From Algoriphagus sp. NG3 (GTDB taxonomy: Bacteria > Bacteroidota > Bacteroidia > Cytophagales > Cyclobacteriaceae), in NCBI RefSeq assembly GCF_034119865.1, contig NZ_CP139421.1:930001-994000 (forward strand): a stretch of 64,000 nucleotides of DNA, read 5' to 3'. Positions 45,187-54,963 of this stretch are shown piece by piece; position 1 is the stretch's first letter; every line of letters begins with the position of its first letter. Both the position numbers and the translations under genes were made by a program. The notes beneath the pieces were generated by a model, which made no database searches, was not told the origin of the DNA, and saw nothing but the letters and a program-made list of their open reading frames with translations.

Positions 45187-47604
45187 ATGTGGAAAATATA
45201 CTCTAAAATCGCTTGGCGTAACCTTAAGAAAGGCAAACGGGTCACGCTAATCAATGTTTTTGGCCTGACTTTAGGTATCACCGCTGCCTTTTTGCTTTTC
45301 ACGGTTGTGAGTTACGAACTCAGTTATGATAACTTCCAATCCCATTCAGATCAGATCTATAGGGTAGTTACCCAAGATGAATATGCCGACGGGATGAGTT
45401 ACAATCCCGGAGTATCAGCTCCCATGCCCGAGGCGCTGAAGGCTGATCTGTCTGGGGTTGATGCGATTGTTCCCGTGGTCAACTCTTCTGTATTTGTGAC
45501 AGTGAATGATGCGGTGAATTCTACTGGCTCACTTAATTTTATTGTAGAAGATGCCTTTTTCACTACTGCGGAATATCCCTTACTTTTTGATGTGGATGTG
45601 GTGGCAGGAAACCTAAATACCCTAAATAATCCTGGACAAGTGGTACTTACTGAGACTGAGGCCAAGAAACTTTTTGGAACCTGGGAAAATGCGTTAGGGA
45701 AGTCAGTGGTCTTGTCCAAACGTATAGAAGCCTCTGTGGGAGCGATCGTTGCAGATATTCCTGACAACAGTAATTTCAAATTCAACATGCTGGCCTCCTA
45801 TAAGACTATGGAAAGCAATGAGGAGGTATTTGATACCTACTTTGACGAATGGGGAAGCTTTGGAAGTAATTTTCAGGTCTATGTGAAATTACCGGAATCA
45901 GGTAACGCAGAGCAGGCTAATAAGCAGTTACTTGCCTTTGCGGAAAAGAATTATAAGGATAGGGGAAATTCAAAGAAGTCATTTTCCCTACAGGCAATGG
46001 GGGATATCCACTTTGACACTCGTTTCGACCCGATCAGTGGGGAAATGATACGTAAAGGAACCATTTATACCTTAGCTTTGATCGGTGTTTTCATCCTCCT
46101 GATGGCTTCAATCAATTTTGTAAACCTCTCCACTGCCCAGGCCATTGGCAAAAGCAAGGAAGTAGGGATTAGGAAAGTCATGGGAGGCAGCAGGACGCAG
46201 CTCATTTTTCAATCTTTTGGGGAAACATTCATGGTTGTATTTATTTCGGCAATCATTTCTACGTTGGTAGCGACGATACTACTCCCTTATCTCAGCAAAT
46301 TCACCGAATTGCCTGAATCAATCCGCTTGATTACGCCTGATTTCCTGCTGTCCGCTGCAGGGATAGTCATTGGGGTTACGCTGCTTTCGGGTCTTTATCC
46401 GGCTATGATCCTTTCAGGATTTCAGCCGGTTCAGGCATTGAAAAACAAGATACAGGTGGCTCAGATAGGCGGAGTGTCGTTGCGGAGAAGCCTGGTGGTC
46501 ATGCAGTTCGTGATAGCCCAGGTGTTGATGATCGCGACGGTGATTGCGGTAAAGCAAATGACAGAAATCCAGAATGCGGATCTTGGCTTTTCTAAGGAGG
46601 CTGTTTACTATTTTGACCTTCCTTCTGATGAACCAAGAGATGGTAGATTGGATGTGCTGAAGCAGCGTCTGGAATCGAATTCTCAAATCAAAAGTGTCAG
46701 TATTTCCAGTGATGTGCCTTCTTCGAATAATAATTGGGCTTCTAATTTTTGGTTCGATGGCCGTAGGGAAGATGTGCCATTTATGACATCACTGAAGTAC
46801 GGTGATGCGGATTATTTCGATAATTACGGGTTGAAATTTGTGGCGGGGACAGGTTTTTCTGAAAGCGATACACTCAAAGAAGCCGTGATCAATGAGACCA
46901 TGGCTAAAAAATTGAACCTCGCCAGTCCGGATGAAGCTGTGGGGAAAACGATAACCATCGGCGGCGGCGGGCCATGGATGACGATCACAGGGGTAGTGAA
47001 GGATTTTGCCCAAAACTCGCTCCGGGAAGAAGTGAAGCCGTTTATTATCGCCACCGAACTGTCCCAATACGAAGTGATAGGATTGAAATTGGAAAAGAAT
47101 GTCAGTCGGGAAACATTGGCAAGCATAGAAGAGGAGTTCAAAAACAGTTATCCAGATGCCATTTATTCAGGAGAGTTTTTGGATGAGACGATTGCGAATT
47201 TCTACCGAAGAGAAAACCAGCTATCGCTTGTCTATAAAATTTTTGCTGTGCTCTCGATTGTCATTTCTTCTATTGGGCTATACGGTCTGATTTCTTTCCT
47301 GGTAGGGCAGAAGCTCAAAGAAATCGGAATACGAAAAGTGCTGGGAGCCTCTATCCCGCAAATCACCTTTTTGCTATCTAAGGAGTTTATTTATCTGGTG
47401 CTTATCGCATGTGTGATCGCCGTGCCGCTAGGCTACTACCTTACGAATCAATGGCTGCAAAATTTCTCGTACAAAACCACCGTTCCTATTGGTTTATACG
47501 TTTTGGTCATCCTGGCATCACTTGCAATCACCGCGGCTACAGTAGGCGTTAGATCTGTAAGAGCTGCATTGAGCAATCCTGTGGATAGTCTTGCGGATGA
47601 ATAG
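45187..47604 (+). CDS. ABC transporter permease, MacB/FtsX type
   Basis: The 805-aa protein has the two-module architecture of large Bacteroidota MacB-like permeases. It has an N-terminal TM (FGLTLGITAAFLLFTVVSYEL) after MWKIYSKIAWRNLKKGKR, a MacB_PCD periplasmic domain, a FtsX block at ~290-430 (LALIGVFILLMASINFVNLSTA, GKSKEVGIRKVMGGSRTQLI), a second periplasmic domain and a second FtsX block at ~680-800 (IVISSIGLYGLISFLVGQ, KEIGIRKVLGAS). Such proteins act with a separate ATPase and transmit mechanical work to periplasmic partners (peptide, antibiotic or lipoprotein export). No ATPase gene is adjacent, so its partner must be encoded elsewhere. Confidence 0.9.
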   Translation: MWKIYSKIAWRNLKKGKRVTLINVFGLTLGITAAFLLFTVVSYELSYDNFQSHSDQIYRVVTQDEYADGMSYNPGVSAPMPEALKADLSGVDAIVPVVNSSVFVTVNDAVNSTGSLNFIVEDAFFTTAEYPLLFDVDVVAGNLNTLNNPGQVVLTETEAKKLFGTWENALGKSVVLSKRIEASVGAIVADIPDNSNFKFNMLASYKTMESNEEVFDTYFDEWGSFGSNFQVYVKLPESGNAEQANKQLLAFAEKNYKDRGNSKKSFSLQAMGDIHFDTRFDPISGEMIRKGTIYTLALIGVFILLMASINFVNLSTAQAIGKSKEVGIRKVMGGSRTQLIFQSFGETFMVVFISAIISTLVATILLPYLSKFTELPESIRLITPDFLLSAAGIVIGVTLLSGLYPAMILSGFQPVQALKNKIQVAQIGGVSLRRSLVVMQFVIAQVLMIATVIAVKQMTEIQNADLGFSKEAVYYFDLPSDEPRDGRLDVLKQRLESNSQIKSVSISSDVPSSNNNWASNFWFDGRREDVPFMTSLKYGDADYFDNYGLKFVAGTGFSESDTLKEAVINETMAKKLNLASPDEAVGKTITIGGGGPWMTITGVVKDFAQNSLREEVKPFIIATELSQYEVIGLKLEKNVSRETLASIEEEFKNSYPDAIYSGEFLDETIANFYRRENQLSLVYKIFAVLSIVISSIGLYGLISFLVGQKLKEIGIRKVLGASIPQITFLLSKEFIYLVLIACVIAVPLGYYLTNQWLQNFSYKTTVPIGLYVLVILASLAITAATVGVRSVRAALSNPVDSLADE

Positions 47605-47629
47605 GCGAAAGTGAAAACTCGATTGATTG

Positions 47630-47716
47630 CCCGCAGATAATCGCTGATAACTATCGCAGATTTTAGCTATTAAAAAATCAGCGTTTATCCGCGTCCTTTC
47701 CGCGTTTATCTGCGGG
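47630..47716. repeat. Large inverted repeat after the permease gene
   Basis: CCCGCAGATAA TCGCTGAT at 47630-47648 pairs with ATCAGCGTTTAT and TTTATCTGCGGG at ~47681-47716, an imperfect long hairpin with an internal CCGCG repeat. It lies between the convergent permease and pirin genes and may serve as a bidirectional terminator, or be a dispersed palindromic unit. Confidence 0.55.
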
Positions 47717-47821
47717 AAAAATATTGATAATGCACTCGTTAAAACACGTTTACATTTCTGCATTAGAAAAGCCTCTGAATCTCGGTGATCCAGAGGATTT
47801 TGCAATTTTGATAATTAGAGA

Positions 47822-48700
47822 TCAATCTTCCAGATAACCGAATTTTCCGATATTGAAGTCGTTGAACGCTTCCATCAATTCCGCTTTGGTATTCATCACA
47901 AATGGGCCATGGGAAGCGATGGGCTCATGGATAGGAGCTCCGCTCAGAACTAACACAACTGCATCTTCACTTGCTTTAATTTCGAAGGATTCCCCTTCAT
48001 TTTCAAAGAGTACAAATTTATCCGTCTCCACTTTTTCCTTTCCGTTAACCACGATTGATCCTTCGATGACCAGAAGAGCAGTGTTGAAATGGGCTGGGAA
48101 GTTGAAGTTGGCACCCCCGTCTTGTTTCAGTTTTGCGTTCATCAGATTTATCTCAGTGAATGTACTCGCAGAACCTTTCAATCCTTGGTATTCTCCAGCG
48201 ATCACTTTGACTTCCCCCGCATTATCAGGCAAAGTGAATTTTTGTATCTGATCGTTGGTGATTCCCTGATATTTTGGGCGACTCATCTTGTCTTTCGCAG
48301 GAAGATTTACCCATAGCTGCACCATCTGGAACTCTCCGCCAGTGCGGCTAAATTCTTCTTCATGGTATTCTTTGTGCAAAATCCCGGATGCTGCAGTCAT
48401 CCACTGTACATCGCCTTCTCCGATTACACCGGAATTACCGGCACTGTCGTGATGCGCTACTTTTCCCTTGTACGCAATAGTCACCGTCTCAAAGCCACGA
48501 TGAGGATGTACCCCCACACCCTTTGGTTCGGTGGAAGGAGGGAAGTGGAATTTGGAATTGTAATCCAGCATGATGAAAGGAGACATACGCTCCATATCCA
48601 AATGATATCCGCTTGGGATGAAATTGTGTACTCTGAACCCATCGCCGACAAAGTGTGGTGCTGGCGGATTGACTATGATTTCTATGTTCTTAGTTGCCAT
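47822..48700 (-). CDS. Pirin family protein
   Basis: The 292-aa bicupin contains the pirin signature: metal-binding GVGVHPHRGFETVTIAYKG, then VAHHDSAGNSGVIGEGDVQW and MTAASGILHKEYHEEEF. The C-terminal cupin ends with LVLSGAPIHEPIASHGPFVMNT. Pirins bind Fe and include quercetin 2,3-dioxygenases and redox-sensing regulators; the precise activity is not predictable. It is the last gene of a minus-strand group with a Crp/Fnr regulator (75 bp upstream) and a luciferase-like monooxygenase, so it may be controlled by that regulator. Confidence 0.92.
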   Translation of the reverse strand: MATKNIEIIVNPPAPHFVGDGFRVHNFIPSGYHLDMERMSPFIMLDYNSKFHFPPSTEPKGVGVHPHRGFETVTIAYKGKVAHHDSAGNSGVIGEGDVQWMTAASGILHKEYHEEEFSRTGGEFQMVQLWVNLPAKDKMSRPKYQGITNDQIQKFTLPDNAGEVKVIAGEYQGLKGSASTFTEINLMNAKLKQDGGANFNFPAHFNTALLVIEGSIVVNGKEKVETDKFVLFENEGESFEIKASEDAVVLVLSGAPIHEPIASHGPFVMNTKAELMEAFNDFNIGKFGYLED

Positions 48701-48775
48701 GATGTAGTTTGTTTAAATGATAAACAAATATCGGCAAGCCCTATCACCTACACCTTGATGTATGGTAAGATCGTA

Positions 48776-49396
48776 TCAGGGAGTAAAATTTCTAGTTGCA
48801 AGATCTTTTCTTACTCGGCTGAGTGATTCAGGTGTGATCCCCAAGTAGGAAGCAATCATCCACAGCGGCACACGAAGCAGTAGGTCGGGATATTTTTGGA
48901 TGAAAGTAAGGTAACGTTCCTCTGCCTTAGCACCAAGCAATTGGTTGATGCGTAATTGGAGTTGACGGATATGGCTGTGGAGTGCCCGATCATTTGCTTG
49001 CTGGAATTTGTGACTCATCCCTGATACCATTTCCATAAACTCGCTGCTCATGAATACGATGGTACTGTTTTCAATAGCTTCGATGAAAAGATCCGAAGGT
49101 TCGTTGAAATATATACTACTGCGATCCGAGGTGAGCCAGTTTTCGGGAGAGAATTGGATAATGTGCTCTTTTCCGGATTTGTCCACTGTGAATGCCCTCA
49201 GAAGTCCTTTTTCGGTAAAAAAAGCATGTTTGCAGATTTCCCCGGTATGAAGTAGAAATCCGCCCTTTTGGATGGTTTCTACTCTTACTTCTTTCAGGAT
49301 TTCGTCGAAAGCGGATTCTGTAAGGTCACTTTTTTCTCGTAGGTAAGTTTTGAAATTGGCTAGCACGGCAAGGTGTTTAGCTTCCAAAATAGCCAA
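48776..49396 (-). CDS. Crp/Fnr family transcriptional regulator
   Basis: The 206-aa protein has an N-terminal cyclic-nucleotide-binding-like beta-barrel (KGGFLLHTGEICKHAFFTEKG, HIIQFSPENWLTSD) and a C-terminal helix-turn-helix (VPLWMIASYLGITPESLSRVRKDLA). No Cys cluster for an Fe-S centre and no clear cAMP pocket are visible, as is common for Bacteroidota Crp-like regulators. It lies between the flavin monooxygenase and pirin genes in the same direction (26 and 75 bp gaps), so it may be in an operon with them and may regulate them. Confidence 0.9.
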   Translation of the reverse strand: MAILEAKHLAVLANFKTYLREKSDLTESAFDEILKEVRVETIQKGGFLLHTGEICKHAFFTEKGLLRAFTVDKSGKEHIIQFSPENWLTSDRSSIYFNEPSDLFIEAIENSTIVFMSSEFMEMVSGMSHKFQQANDRALHSHIRQLQLRINQLLGAKAEERYLTFIQKYPDLLLRVPLWMIASYLGITPESLSRVRKDLATRNFTP

Positions 49397-49422
49397 AAAG
49401 AATCAATATCCGAGACGCCATT

Positions 49423-50445
49423 TTACCCCAAAACCTTTGCTGTGATTTCCAGCGATTTCAAGCGCTTCTCCGGATCATAAATGTTCGAAGAGACCATCAG
49501 TTCATCCACCTCTACTTGCTTGAAGAAGCTTTCGAATTGTGGTTTAAGCGATTCTTCTGTACCGATGAAAGTACAGGCCATCATATTCTGAATGGCTGCA
49601 GCTTCCGGCTCGGTCCAGATTCCTTCCATGCTTTTTACAGGTTTTTTCATCGGATAGGATTTGCCCCGGATTATTCCCAAAGCTGTCTGATAGAAGGAAG
49701 TAGCCAAATAATGCGCTTCCTCATCCGTATCTGCCGCGATCACATTCACGCAGGAGATAAAGTAAGGCTTGGAAAAATGCTCAGAAGGCTGGAAATTTTC
49801 CCGGTAATACTTGGAAGCATTAATCAGATATCCAGGGGCAAAATGGCTGGCAAATGCATAAGGCAAACCTTTTTGCGAAGCAAGCACGGCGCTGCTCATG
49901 CTGGATCCAAGCAGGTAAATAGGGACATCCAGACCTTCTGCTGGAAAGGCGCGTACTTTTGAGTCCATATTCTCTTCAGAGAAATACTGTCGAAGGTCAT
50001 CGAGGTCATTTGGGAATTCCTGAACCGATTCATGTCTGCCTCTTCGCAGGGCTGTAGCAGTGGTCTGATCTGTTCCAGGAGCCCTGCCAAGCCCAAGATC
50101 AATCCGGTTAGGATAAAGCGTGGCCAATGTCCCAAATTGCTCGGCGATGATCAACGGGCTATGGTTAGGCAGCATGATTCCCCCCGAACCCAAACGTATA
50201 GTAGACGTGCCGTTAGCCAGGTAGCCTATCAGGATTTGAGGTGATGAACTGCCTACATTCGCCATATTGTGGTGTTCGGCCAGCCACATTCTGGTGTATC
50301 CAAGTTGCTCGGCATGCCGGGCGATCTGCAAGCTTCTTTCGTAGGCATCTTTGGCATCAAAGTCTTCACGAATGATGGCCAGGTCAAGTAGAGAGTATGG
50401 TTTGGTAGTATTCAAAACAGCTGGTTTAATAGTGTTATAGAGCAA
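49423..50445 (-). CDS. LLM class flavin-dependent oxidoreductase
   Basis: The 340-aa protein belongs to the bacterial luciferase-like monooxygenase superfamily: [65 protein letters not shown] and [14 protein letters not shown]. The EHHN and [11 protein letters not shown] segments are typical of FMN-dependent members of the YhbW/CmoJ-like 'MsnO8' group. A TIM-barrel monooxygenase using reduced flavin and O2 is expected; the substrate is unknown. It is the first gene of a probable operon with the Crp/Fnr and pirin genes. Confidence 0.9.
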   Translation of the reverse strand: MLYNTIKPAVLNTTKPYSLLDLAIIREDFDAKDAYERSLQIARHAEQLGYTRMWLAEHHNMANVGSSSPQILIGYLANGTSTIRLGSGGIMLPNHSPLIIAEQFGTLATLYPNRIDLGLGRAPGTDQTTATALRRGRHESVQEFPNDLDDLRQYFSEENMDSKVRAFPAEGLDVPIYLLGSSMSSAVLASQKGLPYAFASHFAPGYLINASKYYRENFQPSEHFSKPYFISCVNVIAADTDEEAHYLATSFYQTALGIIRGKSYPMKKPVKSMEGIWTEPEAAAIQNMMACTFIGTEESLKPQFESFFKQVEVDELMVSSNIYDPEKRLKSLEITAKVLG

Positions 50446-50594
50446 ATAGATTTTTGGGCAGGAAAGTTTCTGCTAAGCGATAAATACTTAATATATGCTG
50501 TTGGAGCGATCCCCATTTTGAGACAGTAATTCCTCATATTTCATTGAAATACAATTGGTTTTATTGTTGGTTATTGACTAACCCCCCTTAATGG

Positions 50595-50622
50595 TTGCAA
50601 GTAACTGGTGGCTTTAAATTTG
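50595..50622 (+). promoter_or_regulatory. Candidate Bacteroidota-type promoter for the copper-binding protein gene
   Basis: TTG (50595-50597) and TAAATTTG (50615-50622) are separated by 17 bp and match the Bacteroidota consensus -33 TTG / -7 TAnnTTTG. The site is ~93 bp before the start codon at 50716 and on the correct strand. Such short motifs occur by chance in AT-rich DNA. Confidence 0.4.
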
Positions 50623-50715
50623 AATAAGTTGTATATGACAACTCTAAAGGAAATGGCAGCTAATGGTTAAAATGCCTTTTCAGACAAAATTTGTAGTAAA
50701 CTAAATGATTGTCCT

Positions 50716-51039
50716 ATGAACACGATGTCAAGAATTAAAAACAGCGTAATCGAATCCTGTGAAAAATGCATAGATGCCTGTGAAAAATGTATTGAAAAAT
50801 GCCAAGGGAAACCAGGTATGGAAGTTTGTATCAAATTATGTGAACATTGTATTGAAGCTTGTAATAACTGTATTAATGAAAATGAAAGTTCTTTAGATGA
50901 GGCTATTGCCATGCAACAGTGTATAAATGCCTGTGTTAATTGTGCTAAGGAATGTGAAAAACACGAGCATAGGAGCTGCCAGGAATGTGCCCGGGCATGC
51001 AGGGAATGTATAGCGGAATGCGAAGCTATGCTGGCCTAA
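50716..51039 (+). CDS. Four-helix bundle copper-binding protein (DUF326-type)
   Basis: The 107-aa protein is packed with CxxC/CxxxC pairs: SCEKCIDACEKCIEKC, VCIKLCEHCIEACNNCI, QCINACVNCAKECEKHEH and SCQECARACRECIAECEAM. The periodic Cys on amphipathic helices is the pattern of DUF326/Csp-like copper-storage four-helix bundles, where thiols lining the core bind many Cu(I) ions. No signal peptide is present, so it is a cytosolic form. It has its own candidate promoter and a strong terminator. Copper storage or buffering is likely; other soft metals are possible. Confidence 0.88.
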   Translation: MNTMSRIKNSVIESCEKCIDACEKCIEKCQGKPGMEVCIKLCEHCIEACNNCINENESSLDEAIAMQQCINACVNCAKECEKHEHRSCQECARACRECIAECEAMLA

Positions 51040-51133
51040 ATTAGGGCTTGCTGAAAAAGTGTACACATGAAAAATAAGCTAATCAGTCAAAATGATAGCT
51101 TTTAATCTATTATTACGTTTTTAAACATGTCCT

Positions 51134-51173
51134 AAATCAAAGGCTGACCGGATACCCGGTCAGCCTTTGATTT
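51134..51173. terminator. Strong bidirectional terminator hairpin
   Basis: A perfect 18-bp stem (AAATCAAAGGCTGACCGG at 51134-51151 with its complement at 51156-51173) closes a 4-nt loop, ATAC. It sits between the convergent copper-binding protein gene and the TonB-plug beta-barrel gene. The A-rich/T-rich arm ends give a T stretch on both strands, so it can terminate both. Confidence 0.8.
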
Positions 51174-51320
51174 ATTGATAATTATGAATAAGCACGGGCT
51201 CCTCCCAGAAAACAGTTTACAGGCACACCTGATTGGAAAATCCGCTGGTTAAAAGCTGAATAGATCTGTTTGTCATCACAGGAAGATATTCATAGCTGTA
51301 CGGCAAAAAGACCAGTCTCC

Positions 51321-54065
51321 TTAATTGTTATAGATTTCATTATAGTCATCCATATTGGTGCCTTTATTGAAACGCCGGATGTTATAAGAAAACGATAACA
51401 TGAAATAACGCTGCATGACGTTGTTTTGCCCGTCCTCAACAAATGCGTCAGTCACATTTCTATAAACGCTTCTATTTTGACCCAGTAGATCATATACGTT
51501 CACCGATACCTCACCGCGTTGGTTGTTGAATATTTTTTTTCCCACACTCATATTCATCAGAAGTACATTTGCATCGAACCCTTCGGATAGCCCAGAGTTT
51601 ACCTGGTGGTTCATATCAACTCTATAGATAAATCCTTCCCAGATTATCCAGCTGAGGTTCAATCTGGAGCGTTGGTTATAATAATTGTTGTTCAGACTGG
51701 AGTTTAAGGTGTTTTCCACATCATTGTAAGAAAACCGTGTGGAGATATTAAAATCCACCTGATCGGAGATGTTGCTGCTTAGTGATATTCCCGTGCTGAG
51801 CCTAGAGGAATTGTTGAAGCTGATCTGATTGTTTACCTGCCCTGGCCTGTTTGTACTGCTGAATCCCCCGTTGATATTAAAATTTGATTTGATAAAACCC
51901 ATTGGAATACCGTAGCTCACCCAAGACCTGAAATCCTTGAAGCCGTCCAGGTTTACGGGCATAAAGAGTTGGGAGCCTTTTTCCAAAATGATCCCACCGG
52001 GAAGTTCCGTTGGTTCCTCAGCAGTAAAGGTACTGTTGGAGACAGCATCATCTACTAGGCGGTATTGGGCAAAGACAAACCAAGAGCGATCGGTCTCTGG
52101 GTTATTGCTTCTGAACCTCAGTCTTATTCGGTTGGAATAGGATTGATCCAGGGTAGGGTTTCCTGTCTTCAGCTGCAAGGGGTTGGAGTTGTCGATTACA
52201 TTTTGCAATTGATCCACTGAAGGGGCATCCACATCCGTATCATAGTCCAGTTCGAAATTGGTGTTTTTTGAGATTGCATATGAAAATCTCACAGTAGGCA
52301 TAAAGCTTTTGAAAGTCCTGTCCAACTCCCCTTCCGCAGGAAAAAACTGCTGGTTTTGGAGTGAGGCGTTTTGATATTCCAGTTCAGCCTGAAATCTCAG
52401 TTTTTCCAGTTTGTACTGGTAGCCCAATTCAAGCTCCTGTCGTAGGTATTTACTTTCAAAGGAATTGCTTAGCGCGGTGTCAAGGGAGAGGTCAGGATTA
52501 TTTACATCATCGTTGATAATGTCAAAGGTGAGCTGGTCGGAATCATTCATTCGGTTGCCGATTTCGTATTCCAGTTCCATCTGCCCATTTTTACCAATAG
52601 GTTCTGTGTAGGAAAAACCAGTTTCCCAGTCATAGCCGGACCTATCTCTGATGATCTGCTGATTGATCAGCTCATTTCGCTCTTCCGGCTGGAAATAAAT
52701 GTTTTGTGCACTTCTTAGCGCATCATCATTGTTACTATGGTTTCCGGTCTGGGCACGGAGCGTAAGGGTTCTTCCTTTTTTGCTGAAATTATGGCTGTAA
52801 AACAAACGGTGATACATGTCCAGGTCTTCATAGTCTGCTCTGCGTATATTTTCTGTCTGGTTCAGCGGCCCTTCCTGATTCACACTTTGACCAAAGAATC
52901 CTGAATTTTCCTTTTCGAAGGAAGCGGAAATTCTAGGGCGGTAGAGGATCCTGTTGTTTTCATTGATATTATATTCGAACCTCATGTCAAATCTATGGTC
53001 TTGGCTGGTCCGTAATTCCCGGCTTTCTTCCGAGTAAACCTGATCAGATTCAGAGCCGGTCACGTATTCCCTTACCAAACTGGAGATCCCTTCATTTTTT
53101 CGGTTGTTGTATAGGTAGCTAGCAGTGACTTTGATTTTCTCCCCCCAATTATCTGAATAATTCAATCCCAGTATATTGGTAGTTATGATCCCGTTTTGTG
53201 GGCGATTGTTGTTTTGGGCATTTGCGTCACTTGAATAATCCAGCACATTTATATTATTACTCAGCCCGGTAAAAGTGATGCGTTGATCCTCATTAAAGGA
53301 ATTGATACTAGCGCCGGCCAGATAACGTTCATCTGTGCCATACCCCACGGTAGTCTTTCCAAACTGCCCTTTTCTTCTATTCGCTTTAGTGATGATGTTG
53401 ATGGTCTTCAGGCGCTCCCCATCATCAAATCCGCTGAGCAGAGCCTTATCGCTCTTTTGATCAAAAATCTCTATACCTTGGATTACTTCTGCAGGTAAAT
53501 TTTGTAAGGCTGTTGTAATATCCCCTCCAAAAAACGGCTTGCCGTCCACCAGGATTTGTGCGATATTTTCTCCTTGGGCCTGTAGGGCACCATCTTGCAT
53601 CACCACCCCCGGAAGCTTTTGTACCAGAGACTGGGCACTTGCGTCTTTCATGGTTTTAAAAGCATCAGCATTGAAAAGTGTTGTATCACCTTTTTGTTCT
53701 CCCTGAGACCTTCTGGCACTGATGGTAACTTCCTCCAAATCAGTGGACTCCTCTCGCAGATTAAGCACTCCCAAATCGAGATCCTGCGCTACATGTATAG
53801 ACTTGAATAGGTTTTCATAACCCAAGTATTGGATTTTCAGAAGGTATTCACCTCCTTTTATATTGGTGATTTCAAATTCCCCATCCATATCGGAAATCAT
53901 CCCATCCACCTGAACAGAATCAGGGAGGTTTTGCACCAAGACCGTGGCATTAGGTATGGTGATTTCCGTTCCGCTTTGTTTGATTTTCCCTTTAATGGAA
54001 TAGGTTTGAGCTGTGGCTTGGGAAAGGCTTAAAAAGATTAAAATCAGATAAATAAAATTTTTCAT
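51321..54065 (-). CDS. TonB-plug outer-membrane beta-barrel protein
   Basis: The 914-aa protein has a signal peptide (FIYLILIFLSLSQATAQ), then a carboxypeptidase-regulatory-like domain (YSIKGKIKQSGTEITIPNATVLVQ ... LLKIQYLGYENLF), a TonB plug (AQSLVQKLPGVVMQDGALQAQG, ILVDGKPFFGGD, LPAEVIQGIEIFDQKS) and a C-terminal outer-membrane barrel of the OMP_b-brl_3 class ending YFMLSFSYNIRRF. This group of TonB-dependent-receptor relatives is abundant in Bacteroidota, and its substrates are mostly unknown. No SusD-like gene is adjacent, so it is not a classic SusC. Adjacency to a copper-binding protein is noted, but they are convergent and separately terminated. Confidence 0.88.
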   Translation of the reverse strand: MKNFIYLILIFLSLSQATAQTYSIKGKIKQSGTEITIPNATVLVQNLPDSVQVDGMISDMDGEFEITNIKGGEYLLKIQYLGYENLFKSIHVAQDLDLGVLNLREESTDLEEVTISARRSQGEQKGDTTLFNADAFKTMKDASAQSLVQKLPGVVMQDGALQAQGENIAQILVDGKPFFGGDITTALQNLPAEVIQGIEIFDQKSDKALLSGFDDGERLKTINIITKANRRKGQFGKTTVGYGTDERYLAGASINSFNEDQRITFTGLSNNINVLDYSSDANAQNNNRPQNGIITTNILGLNYSDNWGEKIKVTASYLYNNRKNEGISSLVREYVTGSESDQVYSEESRELRTSQDHRFDMRFEYNINENNRILYRPRISASFEKENSGFFGQSVNQEGPLNQTENIRRADYEDLDMYHRLFYSHNFSKKGRTLTLRAQTGNHSNNDDALRSAQNIYFQPEERNELINQQIIRDRSGYDWETGFSYTEPIGKNGQMELEYEIGNRMNDSDQLTFDIINDDVNNPDLSLDTALSNSFESKYLRQELELGYQYKLEKLRFQAELEYQNASLQNQQFFPAEGELDRTFKSFMPTVRFSYAISKNTNFELDYDTDVDAPSVDQLQNVIDNSNPLQLKTGNPTLDQSYSNRIRLRFRSNNPETDRSWFVFAQYRLVDDAVSNSTFTAEEPTELPGGIILEKGSQLFMPVNLDGFKDFRSWVSYGIPMGFIKSNFNINGGFSSTNRPGQVNNQISFNNSSRLSTGISLSSNISDQVDFNISTRFSYNDVENTLNSSLNNNYYNQRSRLNLSWIIWEGFIYRVDMNHQVNSGLSEGFDANVLLMNMSVGKKIFNNQRGEVSVNVYDLLGQNRSVYRNVTDAFVEDGQNNVMQRYFMLSFSYNIRRFNKGTNMDDYNEIYNN

Positions 54066-54632
54066 TGAGGTAGGTTAATGGGGAGGGCTAAGTAACTGTT
54101 CGTAGTTGCCGGGATAAATATATTCTGGCAACGCTGAGTTGGCTTTTCTATTTTTAACAAAGGAAAGCACTTAGGGTTCGGATTGGGAGCGATTATTGTC
54201 TAAGCGGTAATATGTTGAATTAAGCAGCAGTTTTTCACAGATCCGGCCTCAATTATAGCGGGGTTTAGTTGTTGAGATCAGGTTTGATGGGCTTTGTTTT
54301 CATGGTAGCAATTTTAAAAAGTCGGTTGGATTGAAGTGAACTTAATTGCACCTTACCTTTTCTGCACTTCTTAGATAGGGCGTTTCCATCGGTTGGGTGT
54401 ATAGGGTTTCCCGTCATCAGTTTCCTTAGGTAAAAATTGACGTTAAGGAATTGGTTTTAAGGTTTTTCATCTGTTTATAATTGTTTTTCTAAGGCCAGAT
54501 AGACTGTCCCGATTCTCGGGAGAATCTTTGACGATTAATCCGCCATCCGGCGGAGCCCTGTGTTTATTGAGGATTTTAATCGTGTCGATTCCAGATGTAT
54601 TTACCATTAAATGACAGTTCATGTCAAAATAG
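54066..54632. other. Intergenic region with small palindromes
   Basis: About 570 bp separate divergent genes. Around 54505-54560 there are small palindromes: CCCGATTCTCGGG and TCCGCCATCCGGCGGA. The word CTGTCCCGATTCT recurs in inverse orientation at about 61050-61062, so these may be members of a dispersed REP-like family. I find no gene here. Confidence 0.45.
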
Positions 54633-54694
54633 TGTTAATTATTAAAACATGTTTGTGTTAATAAAAACAACATTATATCTTAGCTGATGTTAAA
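54633..54694. promoter_or_regulatory. Putative operators/promoter of the S24-regulator operon
   Basis: TGTTAA occurs three times, at 54633, 54656 and 54689, each followed within a few bases by AAAACA (TGTTAATTATTAAAACA, TGTTAATAAAAACA, TGTTAAAACA). The first is a near-palindrome. A TTTG (54652-54655) with a TATCTTAG-like -7 box (54676-54683, 20-bp spacing) would place a promoter among them. Repeated half-sites over a promoter just before an XRE-S24 gene suggest autoregulation; this is inference. Confidence 0.35.
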
Positions 54695-54705
54695 ACAAAC
54701 CAGAT

Positions 54706-54963
54706 ATGGAAAATCAAGAAAAAATCAGCATCACGACAAAAACCTTGGCATCTGGAAACTGTCAGGTTAAATTTTTCATTGAAGATGAGGCCAAGCCACA
54801 GTACGGATATCTGCTCGTGAACGGCCCCAAGCCAGTTGGGGAGATTATTGACGAAATCAAGCAGCGGATGGAAAGGAGAAGAAGCGCTGCATTGAATATG
54901 AACCCATTTTTCCCTGTTCCAGCTTCACCAGAAGATCATAACTTTTATCTATACTCAGCATGA
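54706..54963 (+). CDS. Small protein cotranscribed with the XRE-S24 regulator
   Basis: The 85-aa protein (MENQEKISITTKTLASGNCQ ... GEIIDEIKQRMERRRSAALN ... DHNFYLYSA) has no family I recognise. Its stop overlaps the start of the regulator gene (ATGA overlap at 54960), so the two are translationally coupled. The amphipathic IIDEIKQRMERRRS helix could mediate protein contact. It could be a partner or modulator of the regulator; nothing else supports a function. Confidence 0.7.
   Translation: MENQEKISITTKTLASGNCQVKFFIEDEAKPQYGYLLVNGPKPVGEIIDEIKQRMERRRSAALNMNPFFPVPASPEDHNFYLYSA

Noticed and set aside
50716..51039. Cys-rich protein as a ferredoxin
   Set aside because: The Cys spacing repeats along helices over the whole protein (CxxC/CxxxC) and lacks the CxxCxxC...CP pattern of 2[4Fe-4S] ferredoxins; the DUF326 copper-binding pattern fits better.
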